Shown one piece after another: positions 12,990 through 24,204 of a stretch of 64,000 nt of DNA. Source of the stretch: Scleromitrula shiraiana. Lineage: Eukaryota > Ascomycota > Leotiomycetes > Helotiales > Sclerotiniaceae. The DNA is taken from NCBI GenBank assembly GCA_028455995.1, contig JABELC010000005.1, positions 2,046,001 through 2,110,000 of the forward strand. The letters are read 5' to 3'. Every line of letters begins with the position of its first letter. Within the stretch, counting starts at the first letter, position 1. The notes under the pieces are model-generated. The model did no database searches. It was not told where the DNA came from and saw only the letters and a list, made by a program, of their open reading frames with translations. The translations under genes and the position numbers were made by a program.

Positions 12990-14859
12990 ATGGCAACTGA
13001 TATCGAAAGAGCAGCCTTGAAACCTCGGAAAGCACCATGGCTGCTTGAGTATCGGTCCTCCAACTGGTTTATTCTTACCACTGTGTGCTGTGCCATTTTT
13101 ACTGTAAGTCTTTCGAATAATATCTCTTCTCGTACTTATCTAACCAATGGTTTAGGATGCATTTCTCTATGGTGTCGTAAGTATTTCGTCCAATGCGAGA
13201 GCAACAAGAGTGGTTTGGCCTGTGTTAACTTGTACTGACAACAAACAGGTGGTGCCTGTTCTTCCATTCAGTCTCCAAGAAAGATCAGGCGTGCCGGAAG
13301 ATGAATGTATGTACCAACTTCCATTCTTGAACCCCAACTGACCTATGGCAGTGCAATGGTGGAATTCTTTCATATTTGCAGTCTTTGGTGCTGCTATAGT
13401 AGTCGGATCTCGTAAGTTCCTATCATGCATTCAGTCATTGAAGGCTTAATAACAATACTATCTTAGCAATCTGTGGATGGCTAGCAGATCGTACTTCTGA
13501 CAGATCTGTTACCTACTTCTTTGGCCTATTTATCCTCGCAGCTGCGACTCTACTATTCGGATTTGCTAAGGCGGCATGGCTTCTTGTCATTAGCAGAATG
13601 TTCCAGGGGTTTTCGGCGGCTATTGTATACACTGTTGGACTTGCGCTCCTCGTCGATACAGTCGGCGGAGAAAATATAGGACAATGGATGGGTACAGCTT
13701 TATCATGTTCCAGCGTCGGCCTTTCCATTTCACCACTGCTTGGGGGGGTTGTCTACGATAAAGCAGGCTATATGGCTGTATTTGATATGGCTGCGGGGCT
13801 CATTGTCGTTGACATCTTGCTACGTATGACGATGATTGAGAAACGATCAGCACAAAAGTATCTTGGGAAGGGTTCATTACTGACTGCGGAAGAAAATAAC
13901 CGCAGTTACAATACCTTCTCTACCGACCATGAAGACCGAGGCAGCAGTAGTGATGGTGTTGCTGGTGGTAGTGGTTCTTCTAGTCCTAATACGGAGGATA
14001 CTGATGTATCTAGTGCTCTCATCCCGAATGAGAATGCTAGCGGCAAGGGATCTAAGAAGACCGAAACTCGTCTTCCACCATTTATTACTCTACTTGGCAA
14101 TCCACGAGTTCTCGCCGCCATCTATGGTATTTTTGTCAATGTTTCTATTCTCGCTACGTTCGATAGTGTTCTCGCACTGTTTGTTAAGACTACTTTCCAT
14201 TGGAATTCTTTCGATGCGGGCCTCATATTCCTATGTGTAGCTATCCCAGGTCTAGCAGGTCCGCTCGTTGGTGCATTGTCTGATCGTCTAGGGCCGCGTT
14301 GGATTGCCGTTGTAGGATGTGCTCTAACAGCAGTACCACTGATACTTATGAGAATTATTGAGGGTGATACTATCGAGCAGAAAGTTCTGTTGTGCGTCCT
14401 ACTAACTTTATGTGGTATGAAAGAATACTCCTTATACTCTCCGCTCTTTATATGCTAATGAAAGATATATAGGTTGCACTCTTATACTCATCGTAGCACC
14501 TGTTGCAGCCGATCTTTCCATGGTAGTCGAAGAGATTGAAAAGAAACATCCAGGAAGATTTGGCCCTGGTGGAGCATATGCCCAGGCATATGCTCTTTTT
14601 AACTGTGCCATGGCTGCTGCCACCGTTTTCGGTCCAGTAATTGCCGGTACTCTTATTGAGCAACATGGATGGAAGGCTATGACTCTAGCTATGGGAATAT
14701 TTTCATTGACTGGAGTCATTCCAATTGTGAGTACAAAGCAATTTCCTGCTCTAACACCTCGACCATCTTACAAATCCATTTCTTGAACATAAGAATGTTA
14801 TATTGATGATTAAATAGCTTCTATACACCGGCGGTTGGCTATTTGAAAGAGAAATGTGA
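12990..14859 (+). CDS. Major facilitator superfamily transporter, DHA1/vesicular-amine-like
   Basis: Seven exons (12990-13103, 13156-13176, 13249-13306, 13352-13411, 13467-14414, 14473-14726, 14818-14859) give 498 aa. Spliced order: soluble start, helix 1 FILTTVCCAIFTDAFLYGVV, the motif-A-like loop GWLADRTSDRSVTYF, more helices, a long Ser/Gly-rich central loop, then a second six-helix bundle (LIFLCVAIPGLAGPLVGALS, DRLGPRW). The last exon restores the usual ending LLYTGGWLFEREM; without that splice the protein would end at 14786 with an unconserved tail. Exon 2 is only 21 nt, but it supplies the conserved DAFLYGV. It probably exports a small molecule by proton exchange at the plasma or vacuolar membrane. 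It sits between biosynthetic genes, the usual place for a cluster exporter. Confidence 0.88.
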
Positions 14860-15745
14860 AAAAATGGAGACCAAGAATACAAGTCAGAATTTGGCACAAA
14901 TTCAAAGGCCTTGTATCAGAAAAGACACTACCTTCATTCGTCTACCAGGTTGCTTAGTCCGTTGCGCATCGGACTAGGCCTATCAGAATTTTGCGCTCTA
15001 TCGACCTAGATATCTAATCTCTTTTGTCCTTTTTTATTCTTAATTCCTACATGTACAATTCAGCCATACATTATAAAAGTTGAGAATCAAAAGCAGTTGC
15101 ATATTTGCCAAATATGTTGTGAAAACACTTGAATATTGATACTTCACATGTTAATTTCACATTGTGTTTCTCTCTACAACATTTTCTAAACAAAGTACAG
15201 CTATATATGTAATCCTCCACTTTGATCGATTACAGGTGGCTGCTGTTGTGTTTGGAGACACCGCATATATGCGTATATGCAAGCGACTTGGAAAACCTTC
15301 GGGAATCGCAAACTAACTAGATAGATGTATATTTAGTTACTGGGCCATAAAATCCGAAAGGAACCCTAGTTCCCGAGGTAAAGGGTCTCTTAAATCACCT
15401 AGTCCTACTACCGCTATCGAATCATTCTCTAGGACTGATCAACCTTGCATATACATCTGAGGCAGGTGGGAATGGAACGAGCATCAATGTTCCTATAAGA
15501 TAATATAATTTGATCAAAACAGAAGGCAAAACTTAAAGCAGAATAAGGTTTCCTTGTTCAACTCTCTTAGGCTATGTTCACTATCATCTACTCAAACATA
15601 TCATCCAATAAAACTCTCCCATCATACACTATTGCGAATCGGTTGATACTGGCTGGCCTCTTTATGTGATAGAAATCAAATTCCTGACAAGCATCCATGT
15701 AAGATTGAACTGCGGATGAAAGCCTATCGATTTGTAATCTCATCA
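14860..15745. other. Convergent intergenic region with hairpin
   Basis: Spacer between the transporter stop and the first SUR2-like stop. It contains a perfect 7-bp inverted repeat (TAGTCCG at 14955-14961, CGGACTA at 14970-14976, 8-nt loop) overlapping a second copy of the palindrome TAGGCCTA (14975-14982). No gene seen. Confidence 0.5.
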
Positions 15746-17034
15746 TCATTCTGATTTTTTAAGCTTCTCCGCCGCATCGTCTCGCCCTTTCTTATAATGT
15801 TTTTCGATCTCCTCACGAGTCATTCCATTCACCGTTCCTAAAACATGATCCCAAAACGTCAAGTAAAGTTGCGAATAGTTGGTCTAAACGTGACAGAAAC
15901 GATTAGCACGAGTTCTCTGAACACTATTCAAATATTATATGTAAACATCAAAGTATTTTACTTACACCAGCTCCCCAACTTTGATGATGGATATCGTGGA
16001 ATACAGTATCTTGTTCTCCTAACCATTGGAGTGGGTTCCAAGGAAGTCTGTATCCACCGTGATCATCCACACCCTTCAACACACTAACAGTAGTAAAGAT
16101 CATAGTCTGACGCATGCTGAGTCCAGAAAGGTAAAGAGAAAGCGTAGCTCCAATCGTATCCATTAGGAAGGCTTCAAAAAATGTGTTATAAAAAGCGCCG
16201 ACAGCGTATGGCACATGCATTTTATGATGCAAGGCGTGCATATTTCCTACGGTATATTTAGAAAGAGTATGGAAAATGAAGGGGAACATCGAGTTACTTA
16301 CGGTACATCCATTTGTTCTGGTGCATAGCACGATGCCAGAAATATTGCCAGGAATCATTGCAGAATATTGCGATTCCGAACCGTGCTGCAGGGATGAGTA
16401 TGTGATAGATCGCTTGTGCAACTACACTCTCCCATGCAATACGCTCCCCATTCTTCAATTCAGGTCAGCCTCAATGCGACACCCAAAAAACCTCAAGATC
16501 TTTTCGGAATACGACACTACTTACCGGGTTGGTAATGCTAATATGGATGGGAAGATAGACCCCAGGGCCACCTTTCAAACCCCTCAGATCAAATCCCAAG
16601 GCAGTTATCCCCATTGTCAAAACCCATTGTAACCAATAAGATCCAATTCTCACTCTCTCAACCCAAACTGCAAGATCATACTCCTCCGCACCGATCATTT
16701 CCTGGGTCCCAATAACTCCATAGCCTATGAACAAACCCCAACAAGTTTGCCAAAGTTGCTGACCGAGGATAGAACGTAGAACATCTAGCAGCGTGGCACG
16801 ATTGCGAGCGAGAAGTTCGGCAGGTGTATGGATACGGCGATCAGCAAAGAGATCGAAGTAGGAGATGAGGGTATAGACAAGAGAAAGAGACCAATATGCA
16901 AGAACTGGAAGGACTAGGGAGAGGTGAAAGTCGGTGATGAAGGAGAATAATGGGGGGCGAGGATAGAGGGTGTAAGCAGGAAGAGTAGAAGAAATCTTGG
17001 TGAAGTCCGTGGTGTTCACGTTTACTGCGTTCAT
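15746..17034 (-). CDS. SUR2-like fatty-acid hydroxylase superfamily protein, copy A
   Basis: Four exons (17034-16525, 16452-16302, 16246-15966, 15883-15746) give 359 aa; introns are 72, 55 and 82 nt. The N-terminus (RPPLFSFITDFHLSLVLPVL, then RIHTPAELLARNRA) and core follow yeast Sur2, the sphinganine C4-hydroxylase. Di-iron histidine motifs are visible: FWHRAMH, HALHHKMH, DDHGGY and HDIHHQSWG. Several hydrophobic segments imply an ER membrane enzyme. Sur2 adds the C4 hydroxyl that makes phytosphingosine. Two introns fall at the same residue and phase as in its neighbour (after MYR and after WGAG), so the pair came from a duplication; the first intron is unique to this copy. The start at 17034 was preferred over in-frame 17076. 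Either an accessory sphingoid hydroxylase or a cluster tailoring enzyme. Confidence 0.87.
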
Positions 17035-17505
17035 GTTTGCTGAGTGATGGAAGACAGTGGTATTGGAATAAATCAACGCAATACCCGAGAAACTTCATGG
17101 GAAATAGGGTTAATAAACATTTGTATCAACACAATGTTGTACAATGTATATCGGGTATCCGGATTTGTCAATGGCATGCTCAGCTAGATAGATCTATTAA
17201 CGATCTGATATTGTTAAGTGGCTGTAAAATCATATCTGCACGGTTACGCCAATCTCCTGCACTTGCAACTGAATTAGTTATGTGTGGCAAACCAATGCTA
17301 CACGCGATTTGTGAAAATCAACCGAAGGAGATTAAAATTTCAAGGTGGAACGTATGTTTCAACTAGATACCCAACACAGAAACCCAATGTCTTCCATGTC
17401 ATTGCTTCATCAATTCTCATCAAAACCCCATCTGCCGGATAGAGTGCGGTCAACCTCACCTGAAAACCGCAACCCTGTTCCCGCAAGTATCACTCAATTA
17501 AGTTC
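17035..17505. other. Spacer between the tandem SUR2-like genes
   Basis: A 471-bp gap between the start of copy A and the stop of copy B, both on the minus strand. It should hold the promoter of copy A and the 3' end of copy B. Nothing else is recognised. Confidence 0.5.
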
Positions 17506-18708
17506 CTAATCCGATTTCGAATGTGAAGTAGCAACGCCATCGGCGACCAATTTAGCACGTTCTTTTACTAGCTCATGAGTGCGAGCATAACGGATATTGG
17601 CCCCCTCAACATCAGTCCATGCTGTCCCAAGTAGTTTATCCCAGAAAACTGTATAGGTGGAGAAGTTGTACTAGGTGGGCTTGCGTTAGAGAAGCTGAAT
17701 GTGGAAAGAAGGATTACTAACCTTAAGACCCCAAGTTTGATGATGCAAGTCATGGAATCGTGCATCGTTGGCGTTAATATATGTGAGTGGGTCCCTAGGA
17801 AACACATATCCGCAATGATCCATAATAGTTTTCAGCGTCGCCAACGAGGAGGTAAGCATGACCTGGCGGACTGATAACCCCGCAATGGCATTTGCTAAGA
17901 CAAAGCTCATAATGTCAAGCAAAAAACTCTCGGTCCAATGTGCATACACGGCACCATATGCATAAGGTACGTAAAGCTGATGATGTTGAGCATGTATGAT
18001 GCCTAGAAATTAATTTCAATACGCGAATTCCCTGAAATGCAAGAATATGAATATGTACGTACGGTAAAGAGTTTTGTTTACATGGCAGGCACGATGCCAA
18101 AAGTAGATCCACGTATCAACCACTGCGAGATATACTAGAAACTGTATTGCGGGAACAATGAACGAAACCATTATACGGGCCAGATTCCATTCAAAGGAGG
18201 AAAAAGTCGGACTTGTGACAACACTAGTCACATCTAACAACGACCCCAGCCTGAGAAGTAGTGGTGTTTTACGGAACATTCCTTGAAGATCTAGACCAAG
18301 GAGGGTGATTAAAGACGGACTGAATGCTAGAGCTTTCCTAATTCGACACGCCCATTGGTAAATGTAATAATCACCGGACACCACTAGCTCCGGCTCTCTG
18401 TTATAGCTGAGTAGCAAGCCGATTGCAATTTGTGTAACGTGATAACGAACCACACCTTGAAGACAACCAAGCCTCGATACTCGATTTCGATGGAGATCAT
18501 CATCAAATGGATGTATGCGATAATGGCCAAACAAATCTAACTCTGTGAGGACATAGAAGAATATACTTCCGACAACGTAGACCAACGTTGGCAAGATAGT
18601 ACTAAGAGTTTGATCGGATATTCCTGACAGCAAAGGTGGTTGATGGTACAAAGGGAATGACGGTTCGGGGGGTATGGCTGAAATTCCGGCGAGTGTGAGG
18701 TTCGTCAT
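17506..18708 (-). CDS. SUR2-like fatty-acid hydroxylase superfamily protein, copy B
   Basis: Three exons (18708-18063, 18002-17722, 17670-17506) give 363 aa; introns are 60 and 51 nt. It shares the full SUR2-like layout with copy A: RIHPFDDDLHRNRVSR, DTWIYFWHRACHVNKTLYR, IIHAQHHQLYVPYAYGAVY, MDHCGYVFPRDPL and FHDLHHQTWGLKYNFSTYTV. The metal-binding histidines are all present, so it looks catalytically competent. The reading frame is continuous through the exons and ends at TAG 17506. The start at 18708 gives MTNLTLAG; an upstream in-frame ATG at 18747 adds 13 residues. Known relatives hydroxylate sphinganine at C4 in the ER; the substrate here is not shown. It marks the right end of the putative cluster, next to housekeeping Bcd1. 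Confidence 0.87.
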
Positions 18709-19351
18709 TTTGATTGGAGCCAAAATTTTGCAATAAATGAAAAGCAACTAATAATCAATAGAAGCAAGTGGAGTACAGTTCTCAAATCTCCATCGTCACA
18801 GTGTCGTAACTAATATAGTAATATGAAATAAGGGAACGCCATGGTTACCGATATGGAGGCTGTGAGTTACCATACTAAAAAATAAGGAAAATAAGGAAAA
18901 GAAGACGTAGCTGTCGTTGTAACTGGCGCGGATGCCCGAGGCGAAATTAGACATTTAATCGCCGATATTTGCCGAATGTGTAATACATTGCGAGACGACA
19001 ACGAACATCCATGGACAATACTAATGCCATACAACATCAAATGCTATCAGCATGCGCAGTGATTATATGAATGGTGGTGGTGGCTGCGATGGTGGTGATG
19101 AAGGCGGTACCAAAAGCAACTGATAATGAACTGGTAACCTCAGAATATCGGGTAGAATACGATATTGGTGACGATGTTGATCTCTAACAATCAGCTTGTG
19201 GTTTTACAAGCCCATTGTAACACTGAAAACTCTAGTGACATGCAATTGACACCTAAGGTCGATATCCGGATTCCGACGGAATGAAACTTTCAATTGACAT
19301 CCATCCATCATCATATGTCACAAGCGTACAATTTGATGTCTATGAGTTATA
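18709..19351. other. Intergenic region
   Basis: Promoter side of SUR2-like copy B and 3' side of Bcd1, both on the minus strand. There is a short GGTGGTGGTGG run near 19070. No gene seen. Confidence 0.5.
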
Positions 19352-20524
19352 TCATGACACAACTTCTCCATCCTCCATATCCTCATCTTCATCCTCATCT
19401 TCATCCGAGGACGAAGACGAAGACCCACTACTGCTAGTAGTATCATCGTCAGGATCCTCGCTATCTGTAACCGTAGCAACATTTCCCATCGGGTCGTCAC
19501 CTGTGGCGGCTACATAATCCTTTTCCAACATCAATGCCGATGGAAATTCGTTAGTTTCGTATACATATATAGTAGGAAACTCAAGGACTGTACGGTTATG
19601 CAAAATTTTGGATAGTGATTGTGTCGGATCTAAAGGGACTAGTACTTTAGGATACGATGATTGGGTTTTGGGTCGGTGCAGGTAAAAGTGATATTTAGGA
19701 TCAAGAACTATTGGGCATCGTGGCTGATCTCTTGAATCTTGATCTGGTGGCGATTCTGAACGATCTGTGGTTGAATTCCATGCTCCTGTATCTGGGTCTT
19801 GCGATATCGATGGTGCTGAAAGATCAAAAAGAGTTAGGTCTGACTTGACCCGTTTGGTTTGTCTCCCTCTAAATGCTTCAGCCTTTCTTTTCTTCTCGCC
19901 AGATTTCTCCGATGGTGTCATCTTATTTTTGTACTCCTCACCCAAGATCGCAGAATAAATATCTGTAATGGGCCACTTCTCAATTGCTTTGTGCAATATC
20001 CTTCCACCTGAATCTGGCTCTCGAATCCATTCCACTTGCCAATTTACACATTTTTGATTTTTACTCCAAGTCGTTGAATTCTCCACATTCCTCGTCATAC
20101 CCTTTGGCGCTCTTAGAACAGTCGTGCCAACTTCTTGCAAAGCTTTGGTGATGGCCCCTCGCCTGTTATCTTCCGCACTTTTATTTCCTCTAGTTCCCCT
20201 AGTCGTTCGTTCCATCTTCCTCGCATTTTCCAACTCAATTTTCTCTACCAGTCCACGATCTTCTACAATTTCCTTTTCAGATCTCTCTATTCGGTGTTCA
20301 ATTGAATGAAGAAAATTGTAATCATGATCAATTCCAGAAGGGGTTGCTAATTGGGATCTTGGCTTATAAACAGTAGGATCACGAATGCCAGAGCATGAAA
20401 ACCAGACTTTATGTCTCTTAGAACAAGGTAATGAACATGTTTGTTGAGAACATCGAGGACATGTATACTTCGTAGGATTGATATGGCAGATGCGGCATAG
20501 TGATGATAGTAGAGGATCTGCCAT
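19352..20524 (-). CDS. BCD1: Box C/D snoRNA protein 1 (HIT zinc finger)
   Basis: Intronless, 390 aa. The N-terminal HIT finger is clear: Cys10, Cys13, Cys22, Cys25, Cys30, Cys34, His38 and Cys44 (CRICHINPTKYTCPRC). It is followed by the Bcd1-specific GIRDPTVYKPRSQLATPSGI and DHDYNFLHSIE. The C-terminal part has LDPTQSLSKIL and FPTIYVYE, then an acidic Ser/Asp/Glu tail. Bcd1 is an essential nuclear assembly factor for box C/D snoRNPs and works with the R2TP machinery. The acidic tail is encoded by a CATCTTC-like repeat (about 19375-19440). It is divergent from the FAD monooxygenase at 21320. The assignment is confident from the finger plus the adjoining block. Confidence 0.92.
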   Translation of the reverse strand: MADPLLSSLCRICHINPTKYTCPRCSQQTCSLPCSKRHKVWFSCSGIRDPTVYKPRSQLATPSGIDHDYNFLHSIEHRIERSEKEIVEDRGLVEKIELENARKMERTTRGTRGNKSAEDNRRGAITKALQEVGTTVLRAPKGMTRNVENSTTWSKNQKCVNWQVEWIREPDSGGRILHKAIEKWPITDIYSAILGEEYKNKMTPSEKSGEKKRKAEAFRGRQTKRVKSDLTLFDLSAPSISQDPDTGAWNSTTDRSESPPDQDSRDQPRCPIVLDPKYHFYLHRPKTQSSYPKVLVPLDPTQSLSKILHNRTVLEFPTIYVYETNEFPSALMLEKDYVAATGDDPMGNVATVTDSEDPDDDTTSSSGSSSSSSDEDEDEDEDMEDGEVVS

Positions 20525-21319
20525 CGTATGAATGAGAGCTAGGTTATGTTTTAATTATTTTGTAGATATAATACATTGAACGCTGGGATCCTTGTCCAAG
20601 AGGTCCAAGGAATCCAAAAAGTTAAAAAAGAATGTATAGTGGTGAAAATTATGTTCAATAAATAGATAAAATAGAAAGAATATCAGGAAGATTTGTTATA
20701 AACAAATTTCATGTCGTACGTAGCCTTGTGAGGTTAGCGCAAGGCTATCCTAGCTTATCATATTAGATAATCTTCATATCCACCAGGTTCACCAGCCACA
20801 GAACTCGAAAGCTTGGGGATGACAATCGATATCAACTTCAAGACTACTTTACTGAAGTACATAGTACCTTCTATGTGTATTATCACCCGGCATGATTATT
20901 TTGAACACGATAGTCAATTACGGATCAACTTGTATATTATGATATATTTATCTAATTCTCTTTAGGCATGTTTTGTGAAGTCTCTTAAATCGTTCATAAT
21001 TCCCGGTTAGCTAGCTCTCTGTTAGTTACAGAGCTATGGCGGGAGACTAAACATAGTAGTCTCTTGGTGCAATCGGATCTGGAGGATCTCGAAACTCCGT
21101 TCTTGAAGATATCAAGTGTTTCTTCTCCTACTATCTTCTCCAAGCATCTCTCAAATCTAAGATTCCTCTTCATTCCCTATTGGAAGAGAACAAATACAAT
21201 CGTCTCTGTTTCAGTGTAGTGAATGTTTGACTTTTCTCTGAATATCCTCAAATAAACATCCTTGTTTTCGTGTTTAGCTCTCCCCCACCGGTTAGACCCC
21301 GAGCAAGAAATCGTCAAAG
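20525..21319. other. Divergent intergenic region between BCD1 and FAD monooxygenase
   Basis: Spacer with outward-facing starts. No reading frame is supported and no repeat beyond AT-rich runs. It probably contains both promoters; the leader just before 21320 is pyrimidine-rich. Confidence 0.5.
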
Positions 21320-22659
21320 ATGTCCAAACCTTCAATCCTTATATCAGGTAGTGGAATTGCCGGACCTGTATGCGCCTTTTGGCTTCACCAAGCCGGTATC
21401 AGCACCACAATAGTTGAACGAGCCCCCTCTCTTCGAAGTGCAGGCCAAGGAATCGATATCCGAGACCAAGCACGTCAAGTAGTGACACTTATGGGATTAC
21501 TAGAAACCATTCGAGCTAAAACCACGAATGAGAAAGGCGTATTATTTGTTGACACTAATGGAAATACTCGTGCCGAATTTCCAGTCGATGGGAATAGCAA
21601 TAGTATGAAAACAGTATCATTCACATCTGATATTGAGATTATAAGAGGAGAGTTGGCGAAAATTTTTTATGATGCTACTAAAGAGACATCCGAATACATT
21701 TTTGATGATCACATAACATCTCTGCAAGAAAAAGACAATAAAGTAATTGTCAATTTCGCCAAAGGACCACAACGTACATTCGATCTAGTGATTGGAGCCG
21801 ATGGGATGCGATCCAAACTTCGACGGCTCACCATCCCTCTAGAGAACGATGGTTTGAAGTCACTTGACCAATATACCGCATATTTTACCATCCCTGCCGA
21901 ACCTCACGATGGGACATTTGCAAAATGGTATAATGCCCCTGGTGGTCGATTGATTCTTCTCCGTCCTGATAATGGCGGAGGTACTACTCGTGTTTACCTT
22001 GCTATTACCGGTCAATCGTCCAAAATTGCTCATTACACAACTCTGTCCGTACCAGAACAGAAAGCTCTATGGCGGAAATTAATGAGTGGTATGGGATTTG
22101 AAATTACTCGTGTATTGGATGAGATGGACAAATCGGAAGATTTCTACATGCAAGAGATTGCGCAGGTAAATCCTCCACATTTCTATAGAGGAAGGGTGGC
22201 ATTGGTTGGAGATGCAGGATATTGTCCATCTCCCATTTCCGGCATGGGAACTAGTGCTGCTATATTGGGGTCGTATTATCTTGCTGGGGAACTTGCTACT
22301 TGTGAAGGGAACTGGGAGGAAGGGCTTAAGAAGTATGAAGAGAGAGCATTGCCCTTCGTGCAGAGTAAGTTTTTACTTTACATTCACTGTTCCACATTTG
22401 TTTCCAATTCAATCTTTACTTTTACTTCCGAACAATTCTGATATTAAAACCAGGTGTTCAAAAACTACCACCAGGCGCACCAGCAATCTTGAATCCTCAA
22501 ACAGCATGGGGAATCTCAATATTATATAATATTCTAGGTTTTGTATCATGGACGGGAATAGCAACATTAATTGGAAGATGGACTGGATCTCCCAAGTCGG
22601 ACGAGGATAGTCTTCATAAATACGATTTCGCAAAAGCAAAACAGTTCTATTCCGTGTAA
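21320..22659 (+). CDS. FAD-dependent monooxygenase (aromatic hydroxylase/TetX-like)
   Basis: Two exons (21320-22364, 22454-22659) give 416 aa; the intron is 89 nt. Three FAD signatures are visible: GxGxxG at residues 10-15 (ISGSGIAGPVCAFWLHQAG), IGADGMRSKLR near 158, and RVALVGDAGYCPSPISGMG near 292-310. This is the group A flavoprotein hydroxylase pattern that covers salicylate hydroxylases and TetX-type enzymes, which insert one oxygen using NAD(P)H. The second exon adds a hydrophobic segment (ISILYNILGFVSWTGIATLI), suggesting membrane contact. Without the splice the protein would end early at 22441. No cluster partner adjoins it. The substrate cannot be told. Confidence 0.88.
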
Positions 22660-23587
22660 ATCTACTGATGTTTATCTGTATGTTCTTGTTGTTGGGCTGG
22701 TGGCTATATTAGATATGAAATGAGTTTGTGTTCTCAGGTGTATATCCACGAAGAAATTAATATTTAATCCTCAACATTCAGACTTCGATATCTCCATATA
22801 TTAATCCATTCCGCTACCTACATACATCGTATTTCCATCCCAAAGCAAAGGAATACTAACCTAGACCCTTCGTACGAGGGAATATTTCTCAATGGATCAG
22901 CCTACTATGCTGGTAAAGCAAGTAAAGAAGTAAACTAGGGCTTTGAGAAGTAAAGAATGACATTGGATTGCGATCAAGATAGGGGGTCTGAGATTGGGTT
23001 TAGAGTTGAGGTTTACTATTAATGGAAAATTTCATAGATTGGAACGGGGAGTTGGTATTTTTGATGTGAAGTATGTATGTTATATACATAGGTATATATA
23101 GGTTTGTTTTTCATGTTGATTTGATTTCAATCTGCATCATGTATTCTGCAAGCCGTCATTGGAATTTATATCTACTTTTCTCTTCTCTTCTCTCCTCTTC
23201 TTTCCTCTTCTTTCCAATCCATCTCCCCATACACCGCCTTAAATGTCGATCTCGATACTCAACCCCCAATCCCTAACTTCCATCTCCATCTCCAATACTA
23301 GATCCCCAATATTGGATGAGACTGCATATGCTCAGACTCGTGGATGGAGTCAGCTTCTTTGAATGAAACATTTATTGTAGTTCCAGAAAGTATGTCTGTC
23401 TTCTGGAACTTGAGGTGATTGACAGATCCTTTGATTCCACAATATCGTTTTCTCGTAAAGGGAATCATTGCATTGCAATTCATATCCCATCTCTCAGGCC
23501 CTATTGTTCATCCACACGCATTTTCCAAGATCCTTAATCCCATCTCATGTCCTCTCATCCCATCTATCTCATCATAAATGGGGAAAA

Positions 23588-23618
<31 letters not shown>

Positions 23619-23657
23619 AACCAACCCCTTGAATGCACGATCCCTCCTTCCCACCCC
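22660..23657. other. Intergenic region with (GACA) microsatellite
   Basis: Spacer between convergent stops. It carries a CT-rich stretch (about 23175-23215) and a GACA tandem repeat near 23594-23617 next to the cyclophilin stop. No gene seen. Confidence 0.5.
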
Positions 23658-24204
23658 TCACCCAGCCAAAGGATTAGCATGCACCTCCACCCACTCAATC
23701 TTCACCTCCTCCTTCGGCCTATTCTTCCTATCCACCTCCACCGCCTCCAGTTTCCCCAGCGTCCGCTCACTCTCCTCCCCAATAACATGTCCAAAAACCG
23801 TATTCTGCCCATCCAGATGCGGCGCCTTATCAAACAGAATAAAAAACTGGCTGCCATTTGTTCCCGGCCCTTTGTTAGCCATACTGACTATTCCGCGCGC
23901 GTTGTGACGGAGGGTGGGGCGGATTTCGTCTTCGAAGGGGGAATCCCAGATTGAGGTGCCGCCTTTGGGTTGGGAGAGTGGTGCGCCGGTTTGGATCATA
24001 AAAGATGGGATTAAGCGGTGGAAGGGGGAGGAGTTGTAGTAGGAGGAGGCGCAGAGGGCAAGGAAGTTCTAGGGGGTGTGGTGGTTAGTTTTGGGTTTTG
24101 GAGTGAAGGGGGGGGGAGATATATACTTCAGCGGTTTTTGGTACACTTTCACAAAATACTTCAATTTTTATATCACCTAAGTTTGTATGTAGAGTAACAG
24201 ACAT
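23658..24204 (-). CDS. cyp10: Peptidyl-prolyl cis-trans isomerase, PPIL3/Cyp10-type cyclophilin
   Basis: Two exons (24204-24127, 24068-23658) give 162 aa, matching the usual ~161 aa of PPIL3. The intron is 58 nt and very pyrimidine-rich. Exon 1 gives MSVTLHTNLGDIKIEVFCES, the minimal cyclophilin start with no targeting sequence. Exon 2 holds the catalytic core: FHRLIPSFMIQTG (catalytic Arg), IVSMANKGPGTNGSQFFI and LDGQNTVFGHV. PPIL3 proteins associate with the spliceosome and catalyse proline isomerisation in the nucleus. The family is certain; the PPIL3 subtype rests on length and the N-terminal start. Confidence 0.92.

Noticed and set aside
14727..14786. MFS transporter ending at 14786 without a last intron
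   Set aside because: Splicing to 14818 restores the usual LLYTGG-type C-terminus; the unspliced tail is unconserved.
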